Of a DNA stretch of 64,000 nt, positions 25,768-36,336 are shown piece by piece. The notes under the pieces were generated by a model, which saw only the letters and a program-made list of their open reading frames with translations, did not search any database and was not told where the DNA came from. Within the stretch, counting starts at the first letter, position 1, and the number at the start of each line of letters is the position of its first letter. The stretch comes from Urbifossiella limnaea (lineage in GTDB: Bacteria > Planctomycetota > Planctomycetia > Gemmatales > Gemmataceae). The position numbers were made by a program, and so were the translations under genes. The stretch lies in NCBI RefSeq assembly GCF_007747215.1, contig NZ_CP036273.1, positions 7,052,322-7,116,321 on the forward strand, written 5' to 3'.

Positions 25768-28515
25768 ATGCGCCGCGCCGGCCTCGTCTGTTTGCTCCTC
25801 GTCCTGGCCGCGCCCCCCGCACCGGCCCAGGAGAAGGTCGCGTCCGTCGAGGGCGTGACCGAGTACCGGCTCGCCAACGGCGCCCGCGTGCTCCTCTACC
25901 CCGAGCCGTCGCGGCCGACCGTCACCGTGAACATGACCGTGCTCGTCGGCAGCCGCCACGAGGGGTACGGCGAGAGCGGCATGGCCCACCTGTTGGAGCA
26001 CATGGTGTTCAAGGGGACGCCGCGGTTCCCGAACGTGCCGAAGGAGCTGCGCGACCACGGCGCCAGCTTCAACGGCACCACCAACGTGGACCGCACCAAC
26101 TACTTCGAGACGCTCCCGGCGACCGACGAGAACCTCGACTTCGCCATCCACCTGGAGTCCGACCGGCTCGTGAACAGCTTCGTGAAGCGGGAAGACCTGG
26201 TGAGCGAGTTCACGGTCGTGCGGAACGAGTTCGAGCGCGGCGAGAACAGCCCGGCGGGCGTGCTCGGGCAGCGCGTCCACGCCGCCGCCTACGAGTGGCA
26301 CAACTACGGCAAGTCCACCATCGGCAACCGCTCCGACATCGAGCGCGTGCCGATCGACAACCTGCAGGCCTTCTACAAGAAGTACTACCAGCCCGACAAC
26401 TGCGTGCTCATCGTCGCCGGCAAGTTCGACGAGCCGAAGGCGCTGGCGCTCTGCCAAAAGTACCTCGGGTCGATCCCCAGGCCCGAACGCAAGCTCGACG
26501 CGACGTACACCGAGGAGCCGCCGCAGGACGGCGAGCGCACGGTCGTGCTGCGCCGCGTCGGCACCGTCGGGGCGGTCGCGGCGGCGTACCACATCCCGAG
26601 CGCGTCGCACCCCGACTGGGCGCCGCTGAGCCTGATGGCCGGCATCATCTCGCAGTCGCCGAACGGCCGGCTCCACAAGGCGCTCGTCGAGAGCAAGCTC
26701 ACCACCGGCGCGTTCGCCCGCGCCGACAACGCCCACGACCCCGGTCTGTTCTTCGCGTCCGCCCAGACCGAGGCGGCGCAGCTCGACGCCGCCCGCGACA
26801 CGCTCCTGAAGGTGCTCGAGTCGCTCGGCGACGTGCCGTTCACCGCCGACGAGGTGGAGAAGGCGAAGCTCCGCAGCAAGCGCAACTCCGAAGGCCTGCC
26901 GGCGAACGCCTCCGGGATGGCGATGGCGCTCAGCTCGGCGTCGGCGCTCGGCGACTGGCGGCTGCTGTTCGTGCAGCGCGACCGCCTCGCGGCCGTCACC
27001 GTGGACGACGTGAACCGCGTGGCGAAGACGTACTTCCCGAAGCACAACCGCACGGTCGGCGTGTTCATCCCCGAGACGGAGCCGAAGCGCCTCGCGGTGC
27101 CGGCCGCGCCGCCGATCGCCACCATCGTGAAGGACTTCAAGGGCGGCGCCACCGTCGCCGCCGGGGAGGCGTTCGACCCCACGCCCGCGAACCTCGACGC
27201 CCGCGTGAAGGTGATCGAGGACGGCGGCTTCAAGGCCGGGCTCCTGGCGAAGAAGAACCGCGGCGAGACGGTGTCGCTGGTGCTGACGCTGCACTACGGC
27301 AACGAGGACTCGCTGAAGGGGCAGGAGGCCGCGGCCGGGATGCTGCCGCGATTGATGGCGGCCGGTACCAAGAAGCACGACCGGCAGGCGCTGCGCGAGG
27401 AGATGGAGTCGCTCGGCGTGCGTATCTCAACAGGCGGCGGCGGGGGCGGCGGCGGGAAGGGTGGCAAGGGCGGCGGCGGCGCCCCCGGCGTGCCCGGCCA
27501 GCTCACGTTCTCCGTCGAGGCGAAGCGCGACACGCTCCCGAAGGCGATCGACCTGCTCGGCGAAATCCTCCGCGAGCCGGCGTTCCCGGCCGACGAGTTC
27601 GAGACGATGAAGCGCGCCGGCCGCGCCGCGCTGGCGGGCTCGGCCGGCGACCCGGCGACGCTCGCCAACAACAAGCTCGCCCGCGCCCTGTCGTCGTACC
27701 CGAAGGGCGACGTGCGCTACGTCCCCACGCTGGAGGAGAGTTTGGCCCGCGCCGACGCCCTGACGCTGGCGCAGGTGCGCACCCTGTACGAGACGCAGGT
27801 CGGCGCGAGCCAGGTCGAGCTGGCCGTGGTCGGCGACTTCGACCCGGACGCGGCCGTCGCCAAGGTGCGGGGCGTGCTGCGCGAGTGGGAGTCGAAGGTG
27901 CCGGTGCGGCGGATCGCCCGCGACGCGCCGGCGGCGCGGCCGGGGTCGAAGGAGGACATCCTGACGCCGGACCGGGCGAACGCGGTGTTCCTGGCGGCGG
28001 TGGCGTTCCCGGCGAAGGAGGGCGACGCCGACTACGCGGCGATGCGGCTCGGCAACTTCATCCTCGGCGGCGGCACGCTCTCGTCGCGGCTCGGCGACCG
28101 CATCCGCCAGAAGGAGGGGCTGTCGTACGGCGTCACGTCGGCGTTCACCGCGTCGGCGCGCGACCCGGTGGCGAGCCTGACGATCAACGCCATCACGAAC
28201 CCGCAGAACATCGACAAGGTGGAGAAGGCCGCGGTCGAGGAACTGACCAAGTTCCTGACCGACGGCCCGACGTCGGAGGAGTTGGCTGGCGCGCAGCGGG
28301 CGTTCCTGGAGGCGGCGAAGGTGGGCCGGACCGGCGACGCAGCCATCGCCGGGCAGATCGCGTCGAACCTGAGTCTGGGACGGACGTTCGCCCACGTCGC
28401 CGAGGCCGAGAAGAAGATCGCCGAGCTGACGCCGCAGGCGATCACCGCGGCGTTCCGCCGGCACGTCGATCCGGCGCGGCTGGTCATCATCCGCGCCGGC
28501 GACTTCAAGAAGTGA
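25768..28515 (+). CDS. M16 family metallopeptidase (two-lobed, secreted)
   Basis: A 915-residue insulinase/pitrilysin-type zinc protease. A signal peptide covers ~1-20 (LVCLLLVLAAPPAPAQ). The inverted zinc motif HLLEH is at 74-78, and the third ligand Glu is in VVRNEFERGEN. The second half repeats the M16 fold without a zinc site, as is normal for these proteins. The two halves are joined by a region with a Gly-rich loop near 552-572 (GGGGGGGGKGGKGGGG). ATG 25768 fits the signal peptide; longer in-frame starts upstream translate non-coding sequence. Likely periplasmic peptide degradation. Separate transcription unit. Confidence 0.92.
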   Translation: MRRAGLVCLLLVLAAPPAPAQEKVASVEGVTEYRLANGARVLLYPEPSRPTVTVNMTVLVGSRHEGYGESGMAHLLEHMVFKGTPRFPNVPKELRDHGASFNGTTNVDRTNYFETLPATDENLDFAIHLESDRLVNSFVKREDLVSEFTVVRNEFERGENSPAGVLGQRVHAAAYEWHNYGKSTIGNRSDIERVPIDNLQAFYKKYYQPDNCVLIVAGKFDEPKALALCQKYLGSIPRPERKLDATYTEEPPQDGERTVVLRRVGTVGAVAAAYHIPSASHPDWAPLSLMAGIISQSPNGRLHKALVESKLTTGAFARADNAHDPGLFFASAQTEAAQLDAARDTLLKVLESLGDVPFTADEVEKAKLRSKRNSEGLPANASGMAMALSSASALGDWRLLFVQRDRLAAVTVDDVNRVAKTYFPKHNRTVGVFIPETEPKRLAVPAAPPIATIVKDFKGGATVAAGEAFDPTPANLDARVKVIEDGGFKAGLLAKKNRGETVSLVLTLHYGNEDSLKGQEAAAGMLPRLMAAGTKKHDRQALREEMESLGVRISTGGGGGGGGKGGKGGGGAPGVPGQLTFSVEAKRDTLPKAIDLLGEILREPAFPADEFETMKRAGRAALAGSAGDPATLANNKLARALSSYPKGDVRYVPTLEESLARADALTLAQVRTLYETQVGASQVELAVVGDFDPDAAVAKVRGVLREWESKVPVRRIARDAPAARPGSKEDILTPDRANAVFLAAVAFPAKEGDADYAAMRLGNFILGGGTLSSRLGDRIRQKEGLSYGVTSAFTASARDPVASLTINAITNPQNIDKVEKAAVEELTKFLTDGPTSEELAGAQRAFLEAAKVGRTGDAAIAGQIASNLSLGRTFAHVAEAEKKIAELTPQAITAAFRRHVDPARLVIIRAGDFKK

Positions 28516-28682
28516 GCGGCGGGTAACGGGGGAAAGGCGGTGGCGGAGCAGGCCGGCGCCCCGCTCGCCGGGGTCATCTCCCGGGGCGGGACTTATTGGC
28601 CGGACGATTTTTCCTGGTGCGAATCGCTCACGGCCTGCGCATGGTAGGGGCAAGCCCCTGACCCGCCCGCGGAGGCCCGACC

Positions 28683-31600
28683 GTGACCGACGAATCGCTC
28701 TTCGCCGCCGCCGTCGCCATCGGCAGTTCGTCCGAGCGGCGAGCGTACCTCGACCGCGCCTGCGCCGGCAACCCGGCGCTGCGCCAGGAGATCGACGAAC
28801 TTCTCGCCGCGCACGCCGTCAGCAACCCCCTCGACCACCCGCCCGCCGACCTCGCCCGCACCGGCGCCTACGCCGCCGACGACGGCCCGCCGGCCGCGGC
28901 GGTCGGCGACCGCGTCGGGCCGTACCGGCTGATGGAGCAGATCGGCGAGGGCGGCATGGGCCTCGTGTTCGTCGCCGAGCAGACCGAGCCGGTCCGCCGC
29001 AAGGTGGCGCTGAAGGTCATCAAGCCGGGCATGGACACGCGCCAGGTCGTCGCCCGGTTCGAGGCCGAGCGGCAGGCGTTGGCGCTGATGGACCACCCGC
29101 ACATCGCCCGCGTGCTCGACGCCGGGGCCACGCCCGAGGGCCGCCCGTACTTCGTGATGGAACTCGTCCGCGGCCTGCCGATCACCGACTACTGCGACCA
29201 GCAGAAGCTCCCCCCGCGCGAGCGCCTCGCCCTGTTCGTGCAGGTGTGCCAGGCGGTTCAGCACGCCCACCAGAAGGGCGTCATCCACCGCGACATCAAG
29301 CCGAGCAACGTGCTCGTGGCCCCGCACGACGGCGTGCCCGTGGTGAAGGTGATCGACTTCGGCGTGGCGAAGGCGGTGGGCCAGTCGCTGACCGACAAGA
29401 CGATCTACACCCGGTTCGCCCAGATGATCGGGACGCCGCTGTACATGAGCCCCGAGCAGGCCGAGGTGAACCAGCTCGACGTGGACACCCGCGCCGACGT
29501 GTACGCCCTCGGCGTGCTGCTGTACGAACTGCTGACCGGCACCACGCCGTTCGACGGCGACCGGTTCCGCAAGGCGGCGTTCGACGAGATCCGCCGCATC
29601 CTCCGCGAGGAGGACCCGCCGAAGCCGAGCACCCGCCTCACCTCGCTGGGGGAGACGCTGACCGGCGTGTCGGCGCGCCGCGGCACCGACCCCGCGCGGC
29701 TGGCCGGGCTCGTCCGCGGGGAGCTGGACTGGATCGTGATGCGCTGCCTGGAGAAGGACCGCAACCGCCGCTACGACACCGCCGCGGGGCTGGCGAAGGA
29801 CGTGCAGCGCTACCTCATCGGCGACGCCGTGGAAGCGTGCCCGCCGACGCTCGGCTACCGCGTCGGGAAGTTCCTTCAGAAGAACAAAGCGGCGGTGCGA
29901 GTGGGGAGCGCGTTCGTGTGCATGGGCCTCGGCGCCGTGGCGGCGGGCGCGTACCTCGCGGTGCAGGCGAAGCGGGCCGAAGCCGTTGCCGAGCGCCAGC
30001 GGCTCGTCGCGGAACAGCGGTCGCAGGAGGCCGAAGCCGAGCGGGCGGCGGCCGTGCTCGCCCGGAACCGGGCCGTGGCCGCCCTCCGCACCTCCACCGA
30101 CGACGTCGTCGAGAAGCTGATCGGGTCGAAGGCCGCGCTCGGCGCGGCCGAGCGGGCGTACCTCGACGCCGCGCTCGCCCGCTGGCAGGAGTTCGCCGCG
30201 ACGGAGGGGAACGGGGAACAGGCTCGGAGCATCCGGGCGGAGGGGTTCGTCCAGGTCGCGAAGCTGCGCTACCGCCTGGGCCAGCGGGCGGAGGCTGTCG
30301 AGGGGTACCGGGCGGCGCTCGCCGAGTACGCGACCCTGGTGGCCGACCACCCGGGCACCGGCGACTACCGGCACAAGATGGCCGACGTCCACCAGATGAT
30401 CGCGTACCGCCTCTTCGCCACGGCCCGACCCGAGGCGGACCGCCACTGGGAAACGTGTCACGCCCTGCTGCGCGGGCTCACGGCCGAGTTCCCGTCCGCC
30501 CCGGAGTACTGGGAGAGCCTTGTCATGTGCATCGGGGGGATGCCCGACCCGGTGCGAGACGCCGCCGACCCGCAGTGGAGGTTCCGCGAGCAGGCTACGA
30601 TCTACCGGCAACTGGCCGGCGCCAACCCCGGCGACCCGCGTCACCTGGTGTCCCTCAACCGCGCCCTCGGTGGTCTGGCCCACGCCCTCGCCGAGCGGCA
30701 CGACGATGAGGGATCGATCGGGCTCCGGCGCGATCAGGTCGGAGTCCTCGAACGACTCGTGCGGCTCGACGGGAAGAACCCCGAGCACCGGCGGGAACTC
30801 GCCGGGGTCCACCGGGAACTCTGGTACGCCCTCCGGCGGACGGGGAACGCCCTCGAGGCGGAGCGGCACTACCAGGCCTCGCTCGCGGTCCGCGGCGCGC
30901 TGGCGGCCGAGTTCCGGGACGAGTTCGGGGACCGGGCCTCGTTGGACGACCTGCGGGCCTGGCACGACGGCCGGGTGCCGCCGCCCCGGTCGGTCGACGG
31001 GTACCTGAAGACGCTCGCGGCGGCCGAGGAGACCGCCCGGGCCTACCCGGGCATTCCCTTCCACCAACTCCGATCGGTTCAGAGTAACTTGTTCCTGGCG
31101 GAAGCCCTCCTAGACGGGGAGCGGTTTCACGACGCCCTCGAACAGTTCGAGCTCGCCGCGGCCCGGCACCAGGAGTTCGCCGCGGCCTACGCCTCGCCCA
31201 CCTACGCCGAACTCCTTGGCGCCCGGATCGAGCGCGGCCTCGGCCGGGCGTACGCGGGGCTCCGCATCCGCCCGGCGGCCGAGGAACACCTGCGCAAGGC
31301 GCTGGACGTGTTCGAGCGGCGGGTGGCGGCGGGGACGGACGGGTTCGACAGGCTCGATCTGGGCCGCGCGTACGGCGCGTACACGCTCCTCCTGCGGAGT
31401 GTCAACGACCACGCGGCCGCCCTGCCGTGGCACGACAAGGAGGTCGCCGCCTTGACGGCGGTCTGGGACAAGGAGCCGAACCGGCCCGGGAAGCAGCAGC
31501 TCCGCGACGCCCTTTGGTACCGGGCCATGACCCTCCACACCCTCGGGCAGGACGACCGCGCGGTCCCCGAGTGGGACCGGGTGATCGACCTCACCCCGGC

Positions 31601-31955
31601 GGGCGAGAAGGCGCGCCCGCGGGCCAACCGGGCCCTCTCGCTCGCCGCTGCCGGGCGGGTGGACGAGGCCGTGGCCGAAGTCGCCGCCGTGCTTGCCGCC
31701 CCGGACCTCATCACCGCGAAGTTCACCGTCGCCGGAGTGTACGCGATCGCCAGCTCGAAGGTGCCGGACCGGCGGGAGGAGTACGCCGCCCGCGCGGTCG
31801 GCCTCCTGCGGGAGTGGGGCCGGGCGGGGTGGCACGACCTGAGAACGCTTCGGACGGACCCGGACTTGGCCCCGCTCCGCGGCCGCGCGGACTTCCGGGA
31901 GGTGCTCGGTGAGGTGGAGCGGACTGCCCCGCCGCCGCGGGAGGTGACGCGGTGA
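28683..31955 (+). CDS. Membrane Ser/Thr protein kinase with TPR-like C-terminus
   Basis: A 1090-residue planctomycete STK. The kinase domain (~81-380) has Gly loop GEGGMG (88-93), K111, HRD at 202-204 and DFG at 225-227, all intact. The segment VEKDR/CLEKDRNRRYDTA closes it. A membrane helix at ~407-427 is followed by a coiled coil (~430-470), then ~620 residues rich in Ala, Arg and helix, with TPR-like units. The kinase would phosphorylate cytoplasmic targets while the helical part acts as a sensor or scaffold. GTG 28683 starts the frame. The stop overlaps the GTG of the ECF sigma gene by 4 bases, indicating co-expression, as in known planctomycete sigma/kinase pairs. Confidence 0.93.
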   Translation: MTDESLFAAAVAIGSSSERRAYLDRACAGNPALRQEIDELLAAHAVSNPLDHPPADLARTGAYAADDGPPAAAVGDRVGPYRLMEQIGEGGMGLVFVAEQTEPVRRKVALKVIKPGMDTRQVVARFEAERQALALMDHPHIARVLDAGATPEGRPYFVMELVRGLPITDYCDQQKLPPRERLALFVQVCQAVQHAHQKGVIHRDIKPSNVLVAPHDGVPVVKVIDFGVAKAVGQSLTDKTIYTRFAQMIGTPLYMSPEQAEVNQLDVDTRADVYALGVLLYELLTGTTPFDGDRFRKAAFDEIRRILREEDPPKPSTRLTSLGETLTGVSARRGTDPARLAGLVRGELDWIVMRCLEKDRNRRYDTAAGLAKDVQRYLIGDAVEACPPTLGYRVGKFLQKNKAAVRVGSAFVCMGLGAVAAGAYLAVQAKRAEAVAERQRLVAEQRSQEAEAERAAAVLARNRAVAALRTSTDDVVEKLIGSKAALGAAERAYLDAALARWQEFAATEGNGEQARSIRAEGFVQVAKLRYRLGQRAEAVEGYRAALAEYATLVADHPGTGDYRHKMADVHQMIAYRLFATARPEADRHWETCHALLRGLTAEFPSAPEYWESLVMCIGGMPDPVRDAADPQWRFREQATIYRQLAGANPGDPRHLVSLNRALGGLAHALAERHDDEGSIGLRRDQVGVLERLVRLDGKNPEHRRELAGVHRELWYALRRTGNALEAERHYQASLAVRGALAAEFRDEFGDRASLDDLRAWHDGRVPPPRSVDGYLKTLAAAEETARAYPGIPFHQLRSVQSNLFLAEALLDGERFHDALEQFELAAARHQEFAAAYASPTYAELLGARIERGLGRAYAGLRIRPAAEEHLRKALDVFERRVAAGTDGFDRLDLGRAYGAYTLLLRSVNDHAAALPWHDKEVAALTAVWDKEPNRPGKQQLRDALWYRAMTLHTLGQDDRAVPEWDRVIDLTPAGEKARPRANRALSLAAAGRVDEAVAEVAAVLAAPDLITAKFTVAGVYAIASSKVPDRREEYAARAVGLLREWGRAGWHDLRTLRTDPDLAPLRGRADFREVLGEVERTAPPPREVTR

Positions 31956-32506
31956 CCGACGTGACACGGCTCCTCGAAGCGGCACACCGCGGCGACCGGC
32001 AGGCCGCCGCCGACCTGCTGCCGCTCGTGTACGACGAGCTCCGCAGGCTCGCCGCCGCGCGGCTGGCGCAGGAGAAGCCGGGGCAGACGCTCGACGCCAC
32101 GGCGCTCGTCCACGAGGCGTACCTGCGGCTCGTCGGCGACCAGCGGTTCGACGGCCGCGGCCACTTCTTCGCCGCCGCGGCCGAGGCCATCCGCCGCATC
32201 CTGGTCGAGCAGGCCCGCCGCCGGCAGGCCGCGAAGCGCGGGGGCGACCGCGGCCGCGCCGCGCTCGACCCGGACGCCGTCCCCGCGCCGGTGCCCGACG
32301 ACGAGCTGCTGGCGCTGCACGAGGCGCTGGACGCGCTCGCGGCGGCGCACCCGGAGAAGGCCGAGCTGGTGAAGCTCCGCTACTTCGCCGGCCTCACCGC
32401 CGACGAGGCGGCGGCCGCGCTTGGCCTCTCGCCGAGCACCGCCGACCGTCACTGGGCCTACGCCCGCGCCTGGCTCGGGCGGGCGCTCGGTGGTGGCCGG
32501 GCGTAG
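31952..32506 (+). CDS. ECF-type RNA polymerase sigma factor
   Basis: A 184-residue sigma factor. Region 2 (LLPLVYDELRRLAAARLA and DATALVHEAYLRLVG) binds the -10 element, and region 4 near 135-175 (LVKLRYFAGLTADEAAAALG with STADRHWAYARAWL) is a helix-turn-helix for the -35 element. The pattern is that of the TIGR02999 subgroup, frequent in planctomycetes. GTG 31952 overlaps the kinase stop. No anti-sigma factor gene is seen; control by the linked kinase is the likely alternative. Confidence 0.92.
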   Translation: MTDVTRLLEAAHRGDRQAAADLLPLVYDELRRLAAARLAQEKPGQTLDATALVHEAYLRLVGDQRFDGRGHFFAAAAEAIRRILVEQARRRQAAKRGGDRGRAALDPDAVPAPVPDDELLALHEALDALAAAHPEKAELVKLRYFAGLTADEAAAALGLSPSTADRHWAYARAWLGRALGGGRA

Positions 32507-32522
32507 CGACCCGCCTCCTAGC

Positions 32523-32735
32523 TCACCGGCGCGCGGGGGGCCCCGGGAGCATCTCCTTGATCCGGACAAGGGCGCGGAGGTACCGGGGGGCGAACCTCCC
32601 GATCCCGCCGACGTGGCGGGGGAGCACCCGATCAAGGTGGTACACGAGGAATCGCCGGGCGACCCCGGCCACGGAGAGCTTCTGCTCGGTGATCATCCTC
32701 ACAGCCTGGAGCTTGAAATCCGGCGTGTAGACCTT
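32523..32735 (-). pseudogene. IS3-family transposase OrfA remnant
   Basis: The minus strand reads KVYTPDFKLQAVRMITEQKL followed by SVAGVARR, the N-terminal helix-turn-helix of IS3-type OrfA. No start codon lies in frame before it (a TAG precedes), and after about 30 residues the sequence no longer resembles OrfA. It ends at TGA 32523. OrfB and terminal repeats are absent, so this is a dead fragment. It lies between the sigma gene and the broken TIGR03032 gene. Confidence 0.7.
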
Positions 32736-32812
32736 TTCGTGGGGAGCTCCGCCGCCGGCGAAGCCCTCGCCCGAGGTATAGCCGCACCCGCGCCCGGCCT
32801 ACTCCCGATCGC

Positions 32813-33442
32813 TCAAGAACCCATCCCCTCGGCTCTCGTGGTCACCTGCGTGGGCGGCGGTTGCGGTGGCACGACGAACGTGTGGTGAAGCGACTCCTTC
32901 TGGAACCCGACCACCTCCGGGAAGCGCGCCCCGGGCAGCAGTTGAACGTCGAAAATCTCCTCGACGGCTGTCTGGAACTCCAGCAGCCCGACGACCCGCC
33001 CGGCGGCCAGGTCCACCGCCGCCACCCCGCACTTCAGCTCGGCCCGCCGGGCGGCCAGCGGCACCCCGTCCATGGCCGACGTCGGGCGGATCTTCGACAG
33101 CCCCAGGAACGCGTACCGGCCGGCGGCCGCCAGCCCGCGTGCGAACCCCGGGAGCCCGGCGACGACCTCCGTCGCGCCGCCCGCGGCGTCGATGAGCAGG
33201 ACCCGGCCGGACCCCGACTCGAGTACCCACCGCCGGCCGTCGTGCCACCGCGGGGAGTGCGGCATCGACAGCCCGCTGGCGAGCACCTCGTCGCCCGCCA
33301 CGTCGAGCAGGACGCCCCCCCCGGGGCTTGTCGGCGCGCCACCGGTCCGACGGCCTGACCCACGGTGTCTCGTTCCAGACCTGCACCCAGCCCCCGCGCG
33401 GTAGCAGCTGGGCGAGGCCAACCACCTGCCGTCTGGGCTCAA
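32813..33442 (-). pseudogene. TIGR03032/DUF4915-like gene, 5'-truncated and frameshifted
   Basis: The minus-strand frame contains VLLDVAGDEVLASGLSMPH, SPRWHDGRRWVLESGSGR, LPGFARGLAAAGRYAFLGLS and EEIFDVQLLPGARFPEVVGF, which are strongly characteristic of the TIGR03032 family of unknown function. Upstream, the matching segment RWRADKPRGG is in another frame. The frames join at a run of eight G (minus strand, ~33315-33322); seven G would restore RADKPRGGVLLDV. The first half of the family (about 150 residues or more) is missing. It may be a true pseudogene or a base-call error in the G run, but the missing 5' end argues for decay. Confidence 0.72.
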
Positions 33443-33803
33443 CCCGGCTGGCGTGGTGGGCGGGGGAGGGCCGATGACCGTGCGCGGGCAGCCGGAGCGG
33501 TTAAGGCCGGCGGTCGGCGGTATGACATTGCCGGGTCAGTTTGACCTCGTCGTCGCCGTGCCGGTCGGCTGTTGTACGGCTGACGACCTCACGCCGTGTG
33601 CTCACCTCACAGCGGAAAGGCGAGTGGCAACGGTGGAGTTCGAGGGGGCGAAGGCGGACCTGGATGGAGTAGCGGGGCTGGAGGCGAGATACCCTGGATG
33701 AAGCCCGATCCTCACCGCGTGTCGAACAACGCCCGACCTCCCAGCAGTGCACGCCGCCGGGTGACGAGATCGGACGCCGTGCTTCACAGAACCGGTAGAC
33801 CTT
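33443..33803. other. Non-coding stretch with no supported gene
   Basis: These 361 bases between the TIGR03032 remnant and the P-type ATPase contain only short open frames without recognisable sequence. On the minus strand just above 33442 the frame reads LSPDGRWLAS, a WD40-like scrap. No promoter could be identified with confidence. Confidence 0.45.
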
Positions 33804-35693
33804 TCAGCTGGCATAATCCGTGAGCACACGCGGCGTCAACGACGCGCGCAGGGCGTTCAAGACGGCGAGGACGTCGATCACTTCCTGGGTCACCGCGCCG
33901 GCGACCGGGGGTAGGTAACCCGCCGCCGCGACGACCATCCCGATCAGACTCAGTGCCATCCCGCCGATAGCCGTTTGCAGGGCGATCGCGCGCATCCGCT
34001 TGCCGATGTGAAGCAACTCGTCCACCCGCTCGAGGGAACTCTCCAGAATGACCGCGCCGGCGGCTTCGGCGGTCACGTCGCTCCCCTGGCCGAAGGCGAT
34101 GCCGACCGTCGCGGCCGTCAGTGCCGGCGAGTCGTTGATCCCGTCGCCCATGAACACGGTGCCCGCCTTCCGGCTCTCCTCGCGCACGAGTGCCAGCTTC
34201 TGTTCGGGGCTTTGCCCCGCGTGGACTTCAGTGATCCCGACTTTCTCGGCCAGGTACCGGACCTCCGACTCGCGGTCGCCGGACACCAGCATGACGCGCT
34301 CGAACCCGTGGTGCGGCTTCAGGTGGCCGATGAACGCCTTCCCTTCGGCCCGCGGCTCGTCGCGGTAGCGGAACGTCGCCGCGTACCGCCCGTCGATCAG
34401 TGCGACGCACTCCAGCCCGCCCGCGAGCGGCGGGAGCAGCCCCGCGGACGCGGGCAGCTGCGCGACTAACTTCTTGCGACTGGTCACCTGCACGGCGCGT
34501 CCGCCGATGGTGCCGCGCAGCCCTTCCCCGGGGCGCTCACTCACCTCCGCGGCGGCCGCGGGCGCGAGACCGGCGTCGTCCGCCGCGGCGACCGTCGCGG
34601 CGGCCAGCGGGTGCCGCGAGTACCGCTCCAGGCTGGCGACCGCGCCCAGCACGTCCTCCTTGGTGAAGCCCTCGCCCGGGAGGACGTCGGTGAGTTCCGG
34701 GCGCCCGTAGGTGAGTGTCCCGGTCTTGTCGAAGATCGCGGTGCGGCACGTGTCGATCTTCTCGAGCACGGCCGGGTCCTTGATGATGATGCCGCGCCGG
34801 GCCGCGAGCGACACGGACCCGATGATCGCCACCGGGATGCCGATCAGGAGCGGGCACGGGGTGGCGACCACCAGCACGGCCAGGAACCGCAGGGCGTCGC
34901 CGCTCGCCGCCCAGGCGACCAGCGCGACGGCCACCGCGACCGGCGTGTACACCGCGCCGAGCTGGTCGCCGAGGCGCCGCAGCGCGGGCCGCCGCTGCTC
35001 CGACTCGCGCATCACCTGCATGATCTTCGCGTACCGCGAGTCGACCGCCGTCTTCTCCGCGCGAATCGTCAGCGCGCCCTCGCCGTTGATGGCACCGGAC
35101 AGGACCCCCGAGCCCACGACCTTGGACAGGACGTACGGTTCCCCGGTGAGGTACGATTCGTCCATCGTGGTGTGCCCCTCCACCACGACCGCGTCGACCG
35201 GGCACGTCTCGTGCGGGAACACGACGAGCAGGTCGCCGACCACGACCTCGGCCAGCGCGATCTCGGCGACCTGCCCGTCCCGCTTGCGGTGCGCCCGCGA
35301 CGGCATCCGCCGGGCGAGGGCCAGCAGGGCGGACGACGCCCGGCGCACGGCGTAGGCCTCGAGCGCCTGCCCCCCCGACAGCATGAGCACGACGAGCGTG
35401 CCCGCGAGGTATTCGCCGAGAACGGCGGCCGTGACGATGGAGATGCCCGCGAGCAGGTCCGACCCGAAGTCCAGCCGCACCAGTCGGAGCACCAGCCCGG
35501 CGACGAGGGGAATGCCGCCGACGGTCAGGGCGGCGAGCAGCGGAACCGCCGGCGTGGGAAACCCGAGCAGCGTTCCCCCAGTGTCGAGGGCGAAGCGCAG
35601 TACCAGGTGAGTCGCGATGGCCGCGAGGGCGACCCCGGCGATGACCGGCTCCTTGGAGAGCCACCGGTAGCCGTCGGGCGCGGGGCCGTTCAT
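33804..35693 (-). CDS. P1B-type heavy-metal-transporting ATPase
   Basis: A 629-residue metal-exporting P-type ATPase. TGE at 183-185 belongs to the actuator domain. The membrane metal site is TPCPLLIG at 278-285 (CPL instead of the more common CPC). D322 in DKTGTLT is the phosphorylated Asp, SRHPLA is the P1B HP motif, and [10 protein letters not shown] completes the P domain. About six to seven hydrophobic segments are seen and no N-terminal metal-binding domain. The CPL form does not settle Cu versus Zn/Cd specificity. The start at 35693 follows aaagg; a longer start at 35741 is weaker. No metalloregulator gene is adjacent. Confidence 0.92.
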   Translation of the reverse strand: MNGPAPDGYRWLSKEPVIAGVALAAIATHLVLRFALDTGGTLLGFPTPAVPLLAALTVGGIPLVAGLVLRLVRLDFGSDLLAGISIVTAAVLGEYLAGTLVVLMLSGGQALEAYAVRRASSALLALARRMPSRAHRKRDGQVAEIALAEVVVGDLLVVFPHETCPVDAVVVEGHTTMDESYLTGEPYVLSKVVGSGVLSGAINGEGALTIRAEKTAVDSRYAKIMQVMRESEQRRPALRRLGDQLGAVYTPVAVAVALVAWAASGDALRFLAVLVVATPCPLLIGIPVAIIGSVSLAARRGIIIKDPAVLEKIDTCRTAIFDKTGTLTYGRPELTDVLPGEGFTKEDVLGAVASLERYSRHPLAAATVAAADDAGLAPAAAAEVSERPGEGLRGTIGGRAVQVTSRKKLVAQLPASAGLLPPLAGGLECVALIDGRYAATFRYRDEPRAEGKAFIGHLKPHHGFERVMLVSGDRESEVRYLAEKVGITEVHAGQSPEQKLALVREESRKAGTVFMGDGINDSPALTAATVGIAFGQGSDVTAEAAGAVILESSLERVDELLHIGKRMRAIALQTAIGGMALSLIGMVVAAAGYLPPVAGAVTQEVIDVLAVLNALRASLTPRVLTDYAS

Positions 35694-35837
35694 GGTGCCT
35701 TTCGAATTCGTCGAACGGGCCGACCGCACCCGTGCAGCCACGGGTGCGGTCGTGATCGGGCTTGACCGTGGGTCCTCCGATCACGTTGCACGTTCCGCGC
35801 CCGGAGAAGGCGGCTGCGGCACGCCCGGCCGCGCCCG

Positions 35838-36336
35838 TCAGATCGAGTTCAGCCCACGGAACAACTCCTTGGCAGCGTCAAGCAGGCTGCCGTTGCCATT
35901 GTAGAGCAGCCCGCGTCGGGCCAGGTTGTTCACCGCCAAGATGAGCTGGTACACGTTCCGCGTCGAGCCGTTCGCCACCCCGACCGCGGCGCCGCACCCG
36001 CGGACGTTGTACGACCGCGCGCCGAGCACCGCGGCCGACGCCTGGAAGCCGGCGGCCGCGCCCTGGGTGCCGCCGAGTGACGCAGCCGTCGCGTACACGT
36101 TCAGGGCGGTGGCGAGCACCCCGGGTGGCCGCGCCGTCGCCGACCGCGAGCCCGAGTCGCTGGAACAGCGCGGCAACGTCCGCGTTCGTCTTCCCGGTCA
36201 GGTCGTTTGCCGCGGAGTAGGCCGCCACGGAGACGAGCGCGTTCACGACCGTCGCCACGGCTCGCGTGACCAGGGCGCCGGCGTCCGCAGTCACGTTGAA
36301 GCCGGTGGCCTCGGTGCCGTGCGGGGCCGGGATCAC
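35838..36336 (-). pseudogene. Surface-protein C-terminal region, frameshifted
   Basis: Two overlapping minus-strand frames form one protein segment. The first (from 36336) reads FNVTADAGALVTRAVATVVN with DLTGKTNADVAALFQRLGL. The second continues VLATALNVYATAASLGG and SYNVRGCGAAVGVANGS to LFRGLNSI. They join at ~36119-36124, where a run GGGG should be GGG to keep frame. The second part resembles a C-terminal region seen at the end of large Gemmataceae surface proteins. No signal peptide and no large upstream domain are attached, so this is a fragment. As at 33.3 kb, the break is one extra G. Confidence 0.6.

Noticed and set aside
20422-28526. Many long open frames opposite or overlapping the main genes
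   Set aside because: High GC keeps alternative frames open. They are rich in Arg, Pro, Gly and Ala, lack family motifs, and the opposing frame has clear domains.
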